Origin: JAJTFA01 sp051715425
GTDB taxonomy: Bacteria > Bacteroidota > Bacteroidia > UKL13-3
Direction of reading: 5' to 3'
NCBI GenBank assembly: GCA_051715425.1
Contig: JBPXJS010000002.1
Span: forward strand, 434,001 to 498,000
Length of the DNA stretch: 64,000 bases
A program made the translations under genes and the position numbers. The notes below the pieces were generated by a model. The model worked only from the letters and a program-made list of their open reading frames with translations. It searched no databases and was not told the origin of the DNA. Below, piece by piece: positions 34,476 through 42,981 of the stretch (the stretch's first letter is position 1; the number at the start of each line of letters is the position of its first letter).

Positions 34476-35378
34476 TTAGTTGAATAAATAAATGAATTGT
34501 AATGAAAGACGTTGTTTGGTGGTAACCAGTCCTTCGTTTAAATCTTCCTGAATGGGCAATGTGTATGAAATACCGGCAGAACAGGTTCTGAAATACATAT
34601 CAACCCCGGCAATTCCGTAGAACCCATTACCTCCGCTGTATTTTTGTGATACGCCTTCTTTGGTGTCTTTTTGTGCAAATTCTGCTAAACCGCCAATCTG
34701 AGGAAGAAGCGAAACCATTTTATATTTATGCCAGTAAAAAAAACGTGCACCGGAGGTAAGCCTGTTTCCAAACGTGTAGGTTCCGTTTGAGTTATTGATA
34801 CGCCCGTTCACATCTACATTTACCCCTGTTTTTTTATAGCGCAGGGTATATATCAGGTTAAGCATATAATCCCAGCTTCCACTGCCGGTTTGCATATTGG
34901 CCAGTTCATTTTTATCAAAACGGCCGGTAGGCAGCTTTAATCCGCCTCCGGCCATAATGGTATTTCTTACACTGAACCGTCCGCTGTCGCCCGTATTGAG
35001 AAAAATATAATTTACCATTACACTGGCATCTGCAAGTCCGTGGTATTGGCTGGTAACCCCTTCTTCCGTTTTGCTGTTTATGCTGTAGGGTAAAAATCCA
35101 AAAAGCTGAATCCGTGGGGTAATATAATAACGCCCCCAGATTTCTGCCCGCTGAAAAAACTCCTGAGACCGCCCCTGTTCCAGACTATAGGAGGAAGGAA
35201 TATGCCGGGAATTAAAGCTGTTGGTTATATAACGGGCCCCTACAAAATGTTTTTGAAACTGGGGCAAAATGCCCATATAACTTGCGTTAACAGAACATCC
35301 GCATACATCGCATGCAGTTGATTTGTTGATTTGCAAAACTAAAAGAAGGAGCAGAAATAAACGGGCTTTGGTTACCAT
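34476..35378 (-). CDS. Outer-membrane barrel protein with N-terminal CDVCGC motif
   Basis: 300 residues with a signal peptide ending near STA. The mature N-terminus begins CDVCGCSVNASYMGILPQF, a Cys triad characteristic of a Bacteroidota family annotated as transporter-like, then a beta-barrel region with many alternating strands (YYITPRIQLFGFLPY; LSLQFIYLF at the C-terminus). The Cys triad could bind a soft metal such as copper. ATG 35378 opens the signal peptide, 7 bases after the upstream gene; a further upstream ATG would overlap that gene by about 80 bases. Confidence 0.75.
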   Translation of the reverse strand: MVTKARLFLLLLLVLQINKSTACDVCGCSVNASYMGILPQFQKHFVGARYITNSFNSRHIPSSYSLEQGRSQEFFQRAEIWGRYYITPRIQLFGFLPYSINSKTEEGVTSQYHGLADASVMVNYIFLNTGDSGRFSVRNTIMAGGGLKLPTGRFDKNELANMQTGSGSWDYMLNLIYTLRYKKTGVNVDVNGRINNSNGTYTFGNRLTSGARFFYWHKYKMVSLLPQIGGLAEFAQKDTKEGVSQKYSGGNGFYGIAGVDMYFRTCSAGISYTLPIQEDLNEGLVTTKQRLSLQFIYLFN

Positions 35379-35385
35379 GTTGTGT

Positions 35386-35784
35386 TTAGTGTTTTTCTTC
35401 TTTACAAAGACCAATAATCCGGTGAAAAACATCATGCAGGGCTGATAATGCCTTGGTAATTTCTGCATCCGTTGTTTTACCGTTTTTAATCATTTGATCC
35501 AGTTTTTCAGAATCTGTTACCAGTTGTTTTACGGCTTCAAGAATATCGGGTTTGTTAAACTCAGCCGGAACTTTTGATGCAGCAAGTTCTTTGGCTTTTT
35601 TTGCCATTTCCCCGCTGCGGGTTTTTATCGGTTGCAGGTTACCTTCCTCTGATGGGTGAAAAGTTTGCGACATCACCTGATGAAAACCATGCAATTCAGG
35701 CCATTTGGCCATTATTCCCTGAGCCATCAGCGCGGGCACTGATATGATGAACATACATATTGTTAAGAAAATTCCTTTTTTCAT
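35386..35784 (-). CDS. Exported helical protein of unknown function
   Basis: 132 residues with signal peptide MKKGIFLTICMFIISVPALMA. The mature protein is helical and has scattered His residues (WPELHGFHQVMSQTFHP; ALHDVFHRI) and one Cys near the C-terminus. The composition resembles a four-helix bundle that could bind metal or haem, but no haem motif is present. It lies between a cytochrome c and the CDVCGC protein in the leftward run. Confidence 0.65.
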   Translation of the reverse strand: MKKGIFLTICMFIISVPALMAQGIMAKWPELHGFHQVMSQTFHPSEEGNLQPIKTRSGEMAKKAKELAASKVPAEFNKPDILEAVKQLVTDSEKLDQMIKNGKTTDAEITKALSALHDVFHRIIGLCKEEKH

Positions 35785-35832
35785 TTTTATAAAGTTAAGC
35801 GTTAATCTAAAATAATAGTACAGTTGGAAAAG

Positions 35833-36231
35833 TTATTTTAATGAAACAATCCACTCTGCAATTTTTTTGGCGTCTTCTTTTGGAACATTTGGTAATGCCG
35901 CCATTGGAGGGTAATCAGGCCAGTTTTCTGGTTTTGGTTTGTAAATATAACCTACAATTTGATCAACCGTATAGTTCTTTTTCGCTACCTCGGTATAGGC
36001 AGGGCCAACTACTTTTTCGTTTGCCGCATGGCAGGTAAGACAGGTGTTCTTGTTTAACAACTCGTTAATTTCAGCAGGCACTTCCACCATGGCAACTTTA
36101 GGAGTTTCTGTGGCAGCGGGTGTGGTATTTTCCTGAGGAGGAGTTGTGCTTGATGATTGTGTATTGGAGTTACCACAGGCTATTATTAATCCTGAGGCTG
36201 ATACGGAAAGAATAATCAATAGTTTTTTCAT
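35833..36231 (-). CDS. c-type cytochrome lipoprotein
   Basis: 132 residues: lipoprotein signal (LIIAC), a Thr/Pro/Ser-rich linker of about 40 residues, and a C-terminal cytochrome domain with CLTCH (about residue 64) and a distal Met in YPPMAALP. It resembles cytochrome c551/552 class carriers. It is separated by a single base from the upstream WD40 gene and probably belongs to the same operon as the SCO1 gene. Confidence 0.9.
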   Translation of the reverse strand: MKKLLIILSVSASGLIIACGNSNTQSSSTTPPQENTTPAATETPKVAMVEVPAEINELLNKNTCLTCHAANEKVVGPAYTEVAKKNYTVDQIVGYIYKPKPENWPDYPPMAALPNVPKEDAKKIAEWIVSLK

Positions 36232-36232
36232 G

Positions 36233-37453
36233 TTATTGTTTAATTAATTTGGTGGTTGTGATTAAGTGTTGGTTTTTGATGGTGATAAAATAAAATCCGG
36301 AGGGAAGTGTTTCAAGTGATACAACGCCTGATTCGCTGTACGTTTTCCATAACTCACGGCCGCTCATATCTGTTAGTAGCACACTGGATTTTTCAGGAAC
36401 GGTAATACTATTGGTAGCCGGATTAGGAAATACAGGCATAAATGAAAATGATTCAGGTGTAGCTTCCATAGTTGATGTTGGAATGCCTGCAATATTCCAT
36501 AAAGCCACGTAGCCTGTAATTCCACCAACAGCTATTTTTTTTGCGTCAGGTGAAAAGGCAACGGTTTTTAATGCACCGGTTGCAGGAGTGGTAAGCTTCT
36601 CAAGTACCTGCCAGGTGCCCCAACTACGAATAATCAGGGAACTGTCGTCAGCTATGGTAGCTATTACTTTTCCATCAGCACTGATATCAATGCCGTTTAC
36701 CGGACCGATATGACCGGTGAGTGTTTGAGCAAAACTCCAGTCGGCAGCATTCCATATCTTCACGGTGCCATCTGCTGCTGATGAAAGCAGGTAATTCCCA
36801 TAAGGTGTAAAGCGTACAGATTTCACATTACCTGCATGCGCTGTGAAAGATTTTAGCAACTGCCCGTTTAGAGCATCCCATACCTTTATGGTTCCATTGG
36901 CCGATCCGGTGCTAATGTATTTACCATCTTTGCTCATATCAATGCAGTAAATGTCCGTATGTCGTCCAAAGGCCAGAACCTGTTGTTGGGTGGAGAGCGA
37001 AAATACCCTAATGCTATCGTCAAACCCGGTGGTTATTACCTTGCTGTTATCCGGACTAAAGGTTAGGCACAACGATGCTCCGCTTTTGGTATTGATTTGG
37101 CTAATCACCACAGGTTGTGTGCCTTCATAATCAAAAATAAGAAGCTTGCCAAACTCTTCCATAATAGCAAAATATTTACCATTTGGAGAGAATTTTAAGT
37201 CCATAAAACACATCAGGCTGTCGTTGGTATATTCCCATTCCATCATTCCGGTAGAAATGTCGAACAACCTGGTATAAGCAGGATGGCAATCGGTAGCACT
37301 CAATAATTTGGTGCCATTTTTTCCAAAGGCCACGCTGTTACATGAGAGCAATTGGGGATTGGCTTTTCTGGTCCAGAGGGTATCAGCACCTGTACCCTGC
37401 GCCTGAATAAACACGCAGAACAGGCACATGAATATCATTATTCGTGAAACCAT
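36233..37453 (-). CDS. WD40-repeat protein with T9SS sorting tail
   Basis: 406 residues: signal peptide (MIFMCLFCVFIQAQG), then about seven WD40-type blades, for example DSIRVFSLSTQQQVLAF, GTIKVWDALNGQLLKSF and GTVKIWNAADWSFAQTL, and a C-terminal T9SS type A domain beginning VFPNPATNSITVP and ending FYFITIKNQ...TTKLIKQ. It is likely cell-surface or secreted and serves as a protein-binding propeller. Position in the operon suggests a link to the cytochromes. Confidence 0.88.
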   Translation of the reverse strand: MVSRIMIFMCLFCVFIQAQGTGADTLWTRKANPQLLSCNSVAFGKNGTKLLSATDCHPAYTRLFDISTGMMEWEYTNDSLMCFMDLKFSPNGKYFAIMEEFGKLLIFDYEGTQPVVISQINTKSGASLCLTFSPDNSKVITTGFDDSIRVFSLSTQQQVLAFGRHTDIYCIDMSKDGKYISTGSANGTIKVWDALNGQLLKSFTAHAGNVKSVRFTPYGNYLLSSAADGTVKIWNAADWSFAQTLTGHIGPVNGIDISADGKVIATIADDSSLIIRSWGTWQVLEKLTTPATGALKTVAFSPDAKKIAVGGITGYVALWNIAGIPTSTMEATPESFSFMPVFPNPATNSITVPEKSSVLLTDMSGRELWKTYSESGVVSLETLPSGFYFITIKNQHLITTTKLIKQ

Positions 37454-37522
37454 GAAGTTGTTATTAGAAGTGAAGTGATATAAATGGAGAAAACAACTGA
37501 ACCGGAAAAATACCGGTGCCAG

Positions 37523-37912
37523 TTAGAGGAAAGAAACCGGAGAAGGTGGGTGAAAAAAGGCAATCCCGTTATTAAAAGAGTAGGAGTTTTGATAAGGTTT
37601 AAATAAGATCCGGGATAAAAATCCATCATCTGCCTGTTCACTGCAGCTTAACACGTCAGACCCTATAAATTCAATGGTTTCATAGGAAATACGCCCTGTT
37701 TGTGACGGGGAGTTCTTCTGATCCTCCGTTTTATTTATTTGCTTAGCCAGATAACAACGGCCATTGCATTTTTTCTCAGGTTCCTTTTTATTGATACATA
37801 AAACGGATGCTATGTATTGGCGGTTTAGCAGGTAATACCCTGTAATTCCAATCTTAACAAGGAATTGAAAAGACATGCAACAAACCAGCGCTATGGCAAA
37901 TAGTTTTTTCAA
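37523..37912 (-). CDS. Small exported Cys-rich protein of unknown function
   Basis: 129 residues with an N-terminal hydrophobic helix. The core KIGITGYYLLNRQYI then VLCINKKEPEKKCNGRCYL is a conserved Bacteroidota pattern with a Cys-x10-Cys-x3-Cys arrangement. It is often found near copper or outer-membrane receptor genes. The C-terminus is poorly conserved-looking. It is the first gene of the ten-gene leftward run, upstream of the WD40/T9SS gene. Confidence 0.7.
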   Translation of the reverse strand: MKKLFAIALVCCMSFQFLVKIGITGYYLLNRQYIASVLCINKKEPEKKCNGRCYLAKQINKTEDQKNSPSQTGRISYETIEFIGSDVLSCSEQADDGFLSRILFKPYQNSYSFNNGIAFFHPPSPVSFL

Positions 37913-37975
37913 GGGTAAAATAATGCCACAAAGGTATATTTTCTCTGCAAAGCAGAAACAAAAAATAGTAATAAA

Positions 37976-38917
37976 TTATGCGCTAAAAACCTTGTTTAAC
38001 AAACCGGAAATTACCCTATCCATTGGATTTGTTTCATCAAGTGAGGGGTTAATTTCGGTAATTTCCAACCCCAGCAAACGTTCATCTGAGCCAAATGTTT
38101 GCAGCAGGTATGTTGCTTCATCAAGGCTAAGTCCATCTTCCACAGGGGTTCCTGTTCCAACGGAAATAGAAGAATCGAGGCTATCCACATCAAACGATAC
38201 ATAAATGCATTCGCAGTTGCGGAGGTGGTTTAAAGTCTGGTGGGCTACTTCCTCAATTCCCAGCATTTTTATATCGTGGGGACGGAAAGTTTTAATTTCT
38301 TCTTTGGTAATAATCCTTTCCTCTTCCGTTTCTGTGCTTCTGAGGGCAATAAACACAATATCGCGCCCTTGTAATTTGGGAGAGATTCGCCTGCGTCCCA
38401 GTTTTTTTAATACTTCCCACAATTGGCGGGTAATTTCTTTTGGCTGGTTCTGGCCCATTTCTTTATGATCCTGTCCCATTAAGGCGGCTATGGGCATTCC
38501 GTGAATATTTCCGGAAGGGGTAGTATATGGGCTGTGTAAATCGGCATGGGCATCTATCCATATAACTCCAATTCGGCTGTTGGCATGAAAATCTTTAATA
38601 CCTGAAATGAGGGCATTGGCGCTGCTATGGTCTCCGGATATAATAAAAGGAACCTTCTCGAGCTTAAGAATATCCTGAATATTGATAACAATTTTCTCCT
38701 GGAAATTTTTTATATTTTCTATGTTTTTACCATAGGGTGTATCGGTGCTTGGCGGCAATTCCTTAGGGACAAGCCGGGTGTAATTAAACACATCAACTGC
38801 TGAAAATCCGTTTTCCTGTAATCTTTTGAGCAATGCCTGAGGGCCTAATGCGGCACCTTTTTTACCGGCACCAAAATCACTTTCTACTGTTATAACTTTA
38901 AATCGCTCACCGCGCAT
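37976..38917 (-). CDS. Arginase / ureohydrolase family protein
   Basis: 313 residues. Mn-binding motifs of the ureohydrolase superfamily are visible: ISGDHSSANAL, IDAHADLHSPYTT and SFDVDSLDSSISVGTGTP, with GNIHGMPI as a substrate-side segment and EINPSLDE near the end. These point to arginase (arginine to ornithine and urea); agmatinase or formiminoglutamase are less likely, especially given the SGNIHG motif. The start ATG 38917 is preferred to 38941 because the latter falls within a -7 element at 38939-38946. It is divergent from the CtlX-like gene. Confidence 0.88.
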   Translation of the reverse strand: MRGERFKVITVESDFGAGKKGAALGPQALLKRLQENGFSAVDVFNYTRLVPKELPPSTDTPYGKNIENIKNFQEKIVINIQDILKLEKVPFIISGDHSSANALISGIKDFHANSRIGVIWIDAHADLHSPYTTPSGNIHGMPIAALMGQDHKEMGQNQPKEITRQLWEVLKKLGRRRISPKLQGRDIVFIALRSTETEEERIITKEEIKTFRPHDIKMLGIEEVAHQTLNHLRNCECIYVSFDVDSLDSSISVGTGTPVEDGLSLDEATYLLQTFGSDERLLGLEITEINPSLDETNPMDRVISGLLNKVFSA

Positions 38918-38938
38918 AAAATTGTTTATGGTTCTGCG

Positions 38939-38946
38939 CAAATCTA
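38939..38946 (-). promoter_or_regulatory. -7 promoter element of the arginase gene
   Basis: Minus-strand TAGATTTG matches TAnnTTTG perfectly, 21 bases upstream of ATG 38917. No clear -33 was found at the expected distance. It decides the start codon against 38941. Confidence 0.5.
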
Positions 38947-39024
38947 ATCAAAAGCCTGCAAATGGTATGTTTTGCGCCATAGTGTTACTGTTTTTCAATT
39001 GTTTGGGTGTATTTTGCCTGCCCA

Positions 39025-39963
39025 ATGAGCAAACAAAATACCTCCCAAGTATTCATGGTAAAACCGGTAAAGTTCACCGGTAATTTGCAAACAGCAGAAA
39101 GTAATTCTTTTCAGCAGCAGGTTTCAAATGATGCACAGGAACAGGCATTAAAAGAGTTTAATGGCCTGGTGGAAGCTTTGAGAGCGCAGGGAATAGAGGT
39201 TTGGGATGTTGAGGATACAGAATACCCGCATACACCTGACTCCATATTTCCCAATAACTGGATTTCTACGCACGAAGATGGGATGATTGGGATTTATCCG
39301 ATGCTGGCTGAAAACCGCAGGAAAGAACGCAGAGCTGATATTGTGTCGAACCTGGGAGAGGTTTTTCAAATTCTCGATATGCACGATTATTCAGCAGAGG
39401 AGAATAACGGCCGCTACCTGGAAGGAACCGGGAGCATGGTGCTGGACCGGGAACATAAAATTTGTTACGCCTGCCTCTCACCACGCACAGATGAAGGATT
39501 GATCAGTCAGTTTTGTACCGATTTTGGTTATACCCCGGTAACGTTTGTGGCCCGCGACAGAGACGGTCATCTGATTTACCATACCAATGTACTGATGTGT
39601 GTGGGTGAAAAGTTTATGGTGGTTTGTATGGAGTGTATAGAAACCGAGGCGCAAAAGGAAGCCATAAAAAGGTCGGCCGGAAACAAGGAAATGATTGAAA
39701 TAAGCCTGGATCAGGTGCATCATTTTGCCGGTAATATGCTGGAGCTGGTAAATGCAAAAGGGGAGCATATACTGGTAATGAGTGAGCAGGCCTATTTGAG
39801 TTTAAGTAAAGAGCAGGTAGCTACACTTTCTTCTTATGCAACCATTTTGCACCCTCCGCTTTATACTATTGAAAGCAATGGCGGGGGCAGTGCCAGGTGC
39901 ATGATAGCCGAATTGTTTTTGCCCTGGAAAAAGAATGGAAACCCAGACGGGAAAAGCGCCTGA
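39025..39963 (+). CDS. ctlX: Citrulline utilisation hydrolase CtlX-like
   Basis: 312 residues of the guanidine-modifying (pentein) superfamily. Visible are NQ-containing N-terminal strands (FMVKPVKF), PDSIFPNNWISTHEDG (Asp, Asn), GTGSMVLDREHKICYACLS, HTNVLMCVGEKFMVVC (catalytic His) and the C-terminal active-site Cys in SNGGGSARCMIAE. CtlX-type proteins are linked to citrulline/arginine use in Bacteroidota. It is adjacent to arginase and arginine decarboxylase, so the assignment is coherent, but the exact substrate is not proven. Confidence 0.83.
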   Translation: MSKQNTSQVFMVKPVKFTGNLQTAESNSFQQQVSNDAQEQALKEFNGLVEALRAQGIEVWDVEDTEYPHTPDSIFPNNWISTHEDGMIGIYPMLAENRRKERRADIVSNLGEVFQILDMHDYSAEENNGRYLEGTGSMVLDREHKICYACLSPRTDEGLISQFCTDFGYTPVTFVARDRDGHLIYHTNVLMCVGEKFMVVCMECIETEAQKEAIKRSAGNKEMIEISLDQVHHFAGNMLELVNAKGEHILVMSEQAYLSLSKEQVATLSSYATILHPPLYTIESNGGGSARCMIAELFLPWKKNGNPDGKSA

Positions 39964-40060
39964 AAATAATCTGAAAAATTAATCATTTGTTCATCCTGTT
40001 TTTCTATCATTGCAACCTGTAAAATTTATCATTCACCACACCACTTAATTTTAGCTAAAG

Positions 40061-41464
40061 TTGGCAGCATTACCAGTAAAGAACAAGTATATTGACCTGA
40101 TCAATCAAACGTTCTATTTCCCACGTCACGGTTTTGAAGTTAGAAATAACAACCTGTTTTTTCACGATATTAATTTAATGGAGGTGATAAAGGAGTTCGG
40201 TACACCTCTTAAATTCACGTATCTGCCAAAAGTAGGTTCCCAAATTAATAAGGCCAGAACCTTGTTTAACCAGGCCATTGAAAAATATGAGTATAAGGGC
40301 AGTTACAACTATTGCTATTGCACCAAGAGCTCACATTTTTCCTTTATCCTGGAAGAGGTATTAAAAAATAATGCAGATATCGAAACCTCATCGGCCTTTG
40401 ATCTGGATCTGATTAAGAGCCTTCATCAGAAAGGGAAATTTGGAAAGGATAAGTATATTATATGCAACGGATACAAAACAGAGCAGTATGCCAAAAATAT
40501 GGCTGCTTTTGTGGCTGACGGGTTTGAAAACCTGGTTTGTGTGCTTGATAATCCGGAAGAACTGGATATGATTGGGAAATATGCCACCCAACCGGTGAAA
40601 CTGGGTATGCGCATTGCAACGGAAGAAGAGCCCGGTTTTCTGGTATATACCTCACGCCTTGGTATGAGCTATAAGCGTGTGGTAGATCTGTACAACGAGA
40701 AAATTAAAAATGATCCCCGTTTCACCTTAAAAATGATGCATTTTTTTGTGAACTCCGGGATTAAAGATACCACCTATTACTGGAGTGAACTTACCCGTTT
40801 GGTAAATGTATACTGCGACCTTAAAGAGGTGTGTGCCGACCTTGATACCATTGATATTGGAGGGGGTATGCCTATTTATACCTCACTGGGTATTGAGCAC
40901 GATTATCCTTATATGATTGACCAGATTGTTTATTATATCAAAACCATTTGCGAATCACGCGGGGTGCCTGAGCCCAATATTATTACAGAATTTGGCTCTT
41001 TTACGGTAGGCGAGAGTGGAGGAGTGTTGTATTCCATTATTGGCGAAAAACAACAAAACGACAAGGAGTTTTGGTATATGATAGACAGTTCGTTTATCAC
41101 AACTTTGCCAGACACATGGGGAATAGGCCAAAAATTTATTTTGCTGGCCATTAATAACTGGGATAAGGAGTTTCAGCGGATTAACCTGGGCGGATTAACC
41201 TGCGACAGCCAGGATTTTTATAACAGCGATACCCATACCAATCAGGTTTTTTTACCTAAACTGAACGATGAACCTTTGTATATGGGCTTTTTTCATACCG
41301 GAGCTTATCAGGAATCTTTGGGCGGATATGGGGGCATTCAGCATTGCCTGGTACCGGCTCCAAAACACCTGATTATTGATAAAAAACCAGACGGCACGCA
41401 TACCTACCAGATATTTGCACAGGAGCAGGATGCAGCCGGTATGATGAAAATTTTAGGGTATTGA
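40061..41464 (+). CDS. Arginine decarboxylase, Bacteroidota type (alanine-racemase fold)
   Basis: 467 residues. A fold-III PLP enzyme: YCYCTKSSHFSFIL holds the likely PLP-Lys, DIETSSAFDLDLI and IDIGGGMPIYTSLG are phosphate-binding glycine segments, and the C-terminal half carries GSFTVGESGG and YMGFFHTGAYQESLGG. It probably makes agmatine from arginine, the first step of putrescine and spermidine synthesis in this phylum. TTG 40061 is the start: the family's N-terminus (NKYIDLINQTFYFP) begins right there and no ATG is available before codon 40. Confidence 0.85.
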   Translation: MAALPVKNKYIDLINQTFYFPRHGFEVRNNNLFFHDINLMEVIKEFGTPLKFTYLPKVGSQINKARTLFNQAIEKYEYKGSYNYCYCTKSSHFSFILEEVLKNNADIETSSAFDLDLIKSLHQKGKFGKDKYIICNGYKTEQYAKNMAAFVADGFENLVCVLDNPEELDMIGKYATQPVKLGMRIATEEEPGFLVYTSRLGMSYKRVVDLYNEKIKNDPRFTLKMMHFFVNSGIKDTTYYWSELTRLVNVYCDLKEVCADLDTIDIGGGMPIYTSLGIEHDYPYMIDQIVYYIKTICESRGVPEPNIITEFGSFTVGESGGVLYSIIGEKQQNDKEFWYMIDSSFITTLPDTWGIGQKFILLAINNWDKEFQRINLGGLTCDSQDFYNSDTHTNQVFLPKLNDEPLYMGFFHTGAYQESLGGYGGIQHCLVPAPKHLIIDKKPDGTHTYQIFAQEQDAAGMMKILGY

Positions 41465-41474
41465 GTTGAAAAAC

Positions 41475-41505
41475 TTGCCATTGTAAAAAAATCATCTTAC
41501 CTTCG
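41475..41505 (+). promoter_or_regulatory. Putative promoter of the 45-residue gene
   Basis: TTG at 41475-41477 and TACCTTCG at 41498-41505, 20 bases apart, match the Bacteroidota -33/-7 pattern with one change. It lies 23 bases upstream of ATG 41529. Confidence 0.55.
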
Positions 41506-41528
41506 CCACCCATTAAAATTCTATAACT

Positions 41529-41666
41529 ATGTTCACCCGTTACAAAAGAAAAGATAGGTTAAACAAAACCGTTTCTCGCCAGCGTAAGCAATTGCTTAAA
41601 AAGAACAGCAAATTGGTTAATTCAAAATCACCAAATGCTGATAAAGTAGTTATTGTTGAAGACTAA
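41529..41666 (+). CDS. Small basic protein, 45 residues
   Basis: Read directly: begins MFTRYKRKDRLNKTVSRQRK, continues QLLKKNSKLVNSKSPNADK and ends VVIVED. The first 30 residues are strongly basic, the last five acidic/hydrophobic. A good promoter precedes and a strong terminator follows, so a single-gene transcript is likely. I do not recognise a family. It could be a small nucleic-acid- or ribosome-binding protein; this is inference from composition only. Confidence 0.6.
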   Translation: MFTRYKRKDRLNKTVSRQRKQLLKKNSKLVNSKSPNADKVVIVED

Positions 41667-41690
41667 TGGTGTAAAACCTTACGACATTGA

Positions 41691-41722
41691 AAAGGCTGCC
41701 TGATATCCAGACAGCCTTTTTT
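41691..41722 (+). terminator. Terminator of the 45-residue gene
   Basis: An 8-bp stem (41691-41698 with 41712-41719) plus inner pairs, then seven T. It sits 24 bases after the stop at 41666. Confidence 0.88.
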
Positions 41723-41772
41723 ATTTATTCAGTTTATCTTCTTAAATACCAACTGTAGGATAGCTACTAATT

Positions 41773-41804
41773 GATGTGCAGATGTGGAGATGTGGAGATG
41801 TGCA
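41773..41804. repeat. 8-nt tandem repeat, second locus
   Basis: Four copies of the GATGTGSA unit (GATGTGCA, GATGTGGA twice, GATGTGCA), the same unit as at 29127-29219. It lies in the spacer between the 45-residue gene and dps. Confidence 0.75.
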
Positions 41805-41900
41805 GATGAATTACTCAACTTCCCAACTTCGAACTACTCAACTGAGCACCAAGCACTGTGCACTATTCACCAGTTAAAGCCAGGCACCAGTTAATAATGG

Positions 41901-42374
41901 TTATTTTAGAAAGGCGCTATACATCCATACCAGTTTTTCCTGGGCGCGGATATAATCGCTCATCAGGGCGTTGGTACCCTCGTCACTTGCTTTTTCGGAG
42001 AGTTCAAGAATATCTCTTTCCAGGCTAATCAATACTTTATAACCATCAAGCACCGCTTTTACAGCCTCTTTGCCTTCTGAAATATTGGAGGCTTCTTTAA
42101 TACCGGAATGTTGCAGGTAGGCGCTGAAGGTATGCAGTGGAGTGTGACCCAGGGTTAAAATACGTTCGGCAATTTCATCTACTTTAAGTAGGGCATCGTT
42201 GTAAATTTCTTCGAATTTGAGGTGAAGTTCAAAGAATTTTTCGCCTGTGATATTCCAGTGAAATCCGCGGGCATTGATGTAAAACAACTGGTAATTGGCA
42301 AGCAGGAGATTGAGTTTTTCTGCCAGTTGTGCAGCCTTTTCTGTATTGAGGCCAATATGATTGGTGGTTGCCAT
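41901..42374 (-). CDS. dps: DNA starvation protection protein Dps
   Basis: 157 residues, usual length. A ferritin-like fold with the intersubunit ferroxidase ligands: FYINARGFHWNITGEKFFE (His), then LKFEEIYNDALLKVDEIAER (Asp/Glu). Dps oxidises iron with H2O2 and protects DNA. It is transcribed leftward downstream of ahpC and ahpD-like genes, so it belongs to a peroxide-defence operon. Confidence 0.96.
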   Translation of the reverse strand: MATTNHIGLNTEKAAQLAEKLNLLLANYQLFYINARGFHWNITGEKFFELHLKFEEIYNDALLKVDEIAERILTLGHTPLHTFSAYLQHSGIKEASNISEGKEAVKAVLDGYKVLISLERDILELSEKASDEGTNALMSDYIRAQEKLVWMYSAFLK

Positions 42375-42392
42375 GGTTTTTGGGATTAAGAA

Positions 42393-42977
42393 TTAATGAT
42401 TGATTGAAACAAAAGATCTGATGATGGCCGTAAGCCTGATGCTATCAAATATACGTTGTTCTGAAGTGTTTAAGGCCAGCAAAGAAACCTCATGAGCATT
42501 TACACACATTTCGCATCCATTAAGGGCTGATACAGCAAGGCTCATGAGTTCGAAAAACTCTTTACCAAGAGCGGGATTCATCATGATGCTCATTTTAATG
42601 CCGGCAGGTGTTTGCTGATAAAATTCTTTTTGGGTAAAATGCCTGAAACGGTAGAAAACATTATTGGCATTTAACAGGGAAACACAGGCAAATGTATCTG
42701 CAATTTCAGCAGCAGAGGCTCCTTCTGCAAGAGCCAGGTTTTTAAATATATCAGTTAATTTTTGGTTTTTATCATTTATACATACGGCCAGCGCCAGCAG
42801 GTAACTTTCCTTTTTACTAAGGGTAGCATAGTTTAAGGCGTTTTGCATATTTATTTTCAAATCGCGCAGGTAGCGATGGTCAGTGCCAGCCAAATGTTCT
42901 ATACCTGTTCCATTCAGGGTTGTTTGCAGCAGTTGTTCCAGGCTGTAAAGGGTCTCGTTTTTTATTTCAGTTTCCAT
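42393..42977 (-). CDS. AhpD-like carboxymuconolactone decarboxylase family protein
   Basis: 194 residues. The redox motif is GCEMCVNAHE, the Cys-x2-Cys plus His of AhpD, which in mycobacteria recycles AhpC. The rest is helical with the CMD pattern (SYLLALAV, LNANNVFYRFRHF). It lies 4 bases downstream of ahpC and 18 bases upstream of dps. ATG 42977 is chosen because the further upstream ATG would lie inside ahpC. It likely serves as the reductant of the AhpC here. Confidence 0.88.
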   Translation of the reverse strand: METEIKNETLYSLEQLLQTTLNGTGIEHLAGTDHRYLRDLKINMQNALNYATLSKKESYLLALAVCINDKNQKLTDIFKNLALAEGASAAEIADTFACVSLLNANNVFYRFRHFTQKEFYQQTPAGIKMSIMMNPALGKEFFELMSLAVSALNGCEMCVNAHEVSLLALNTSEQRIFDSIRLTAIIRSFVSINH

Positions 42978-42981
42978 GTTA

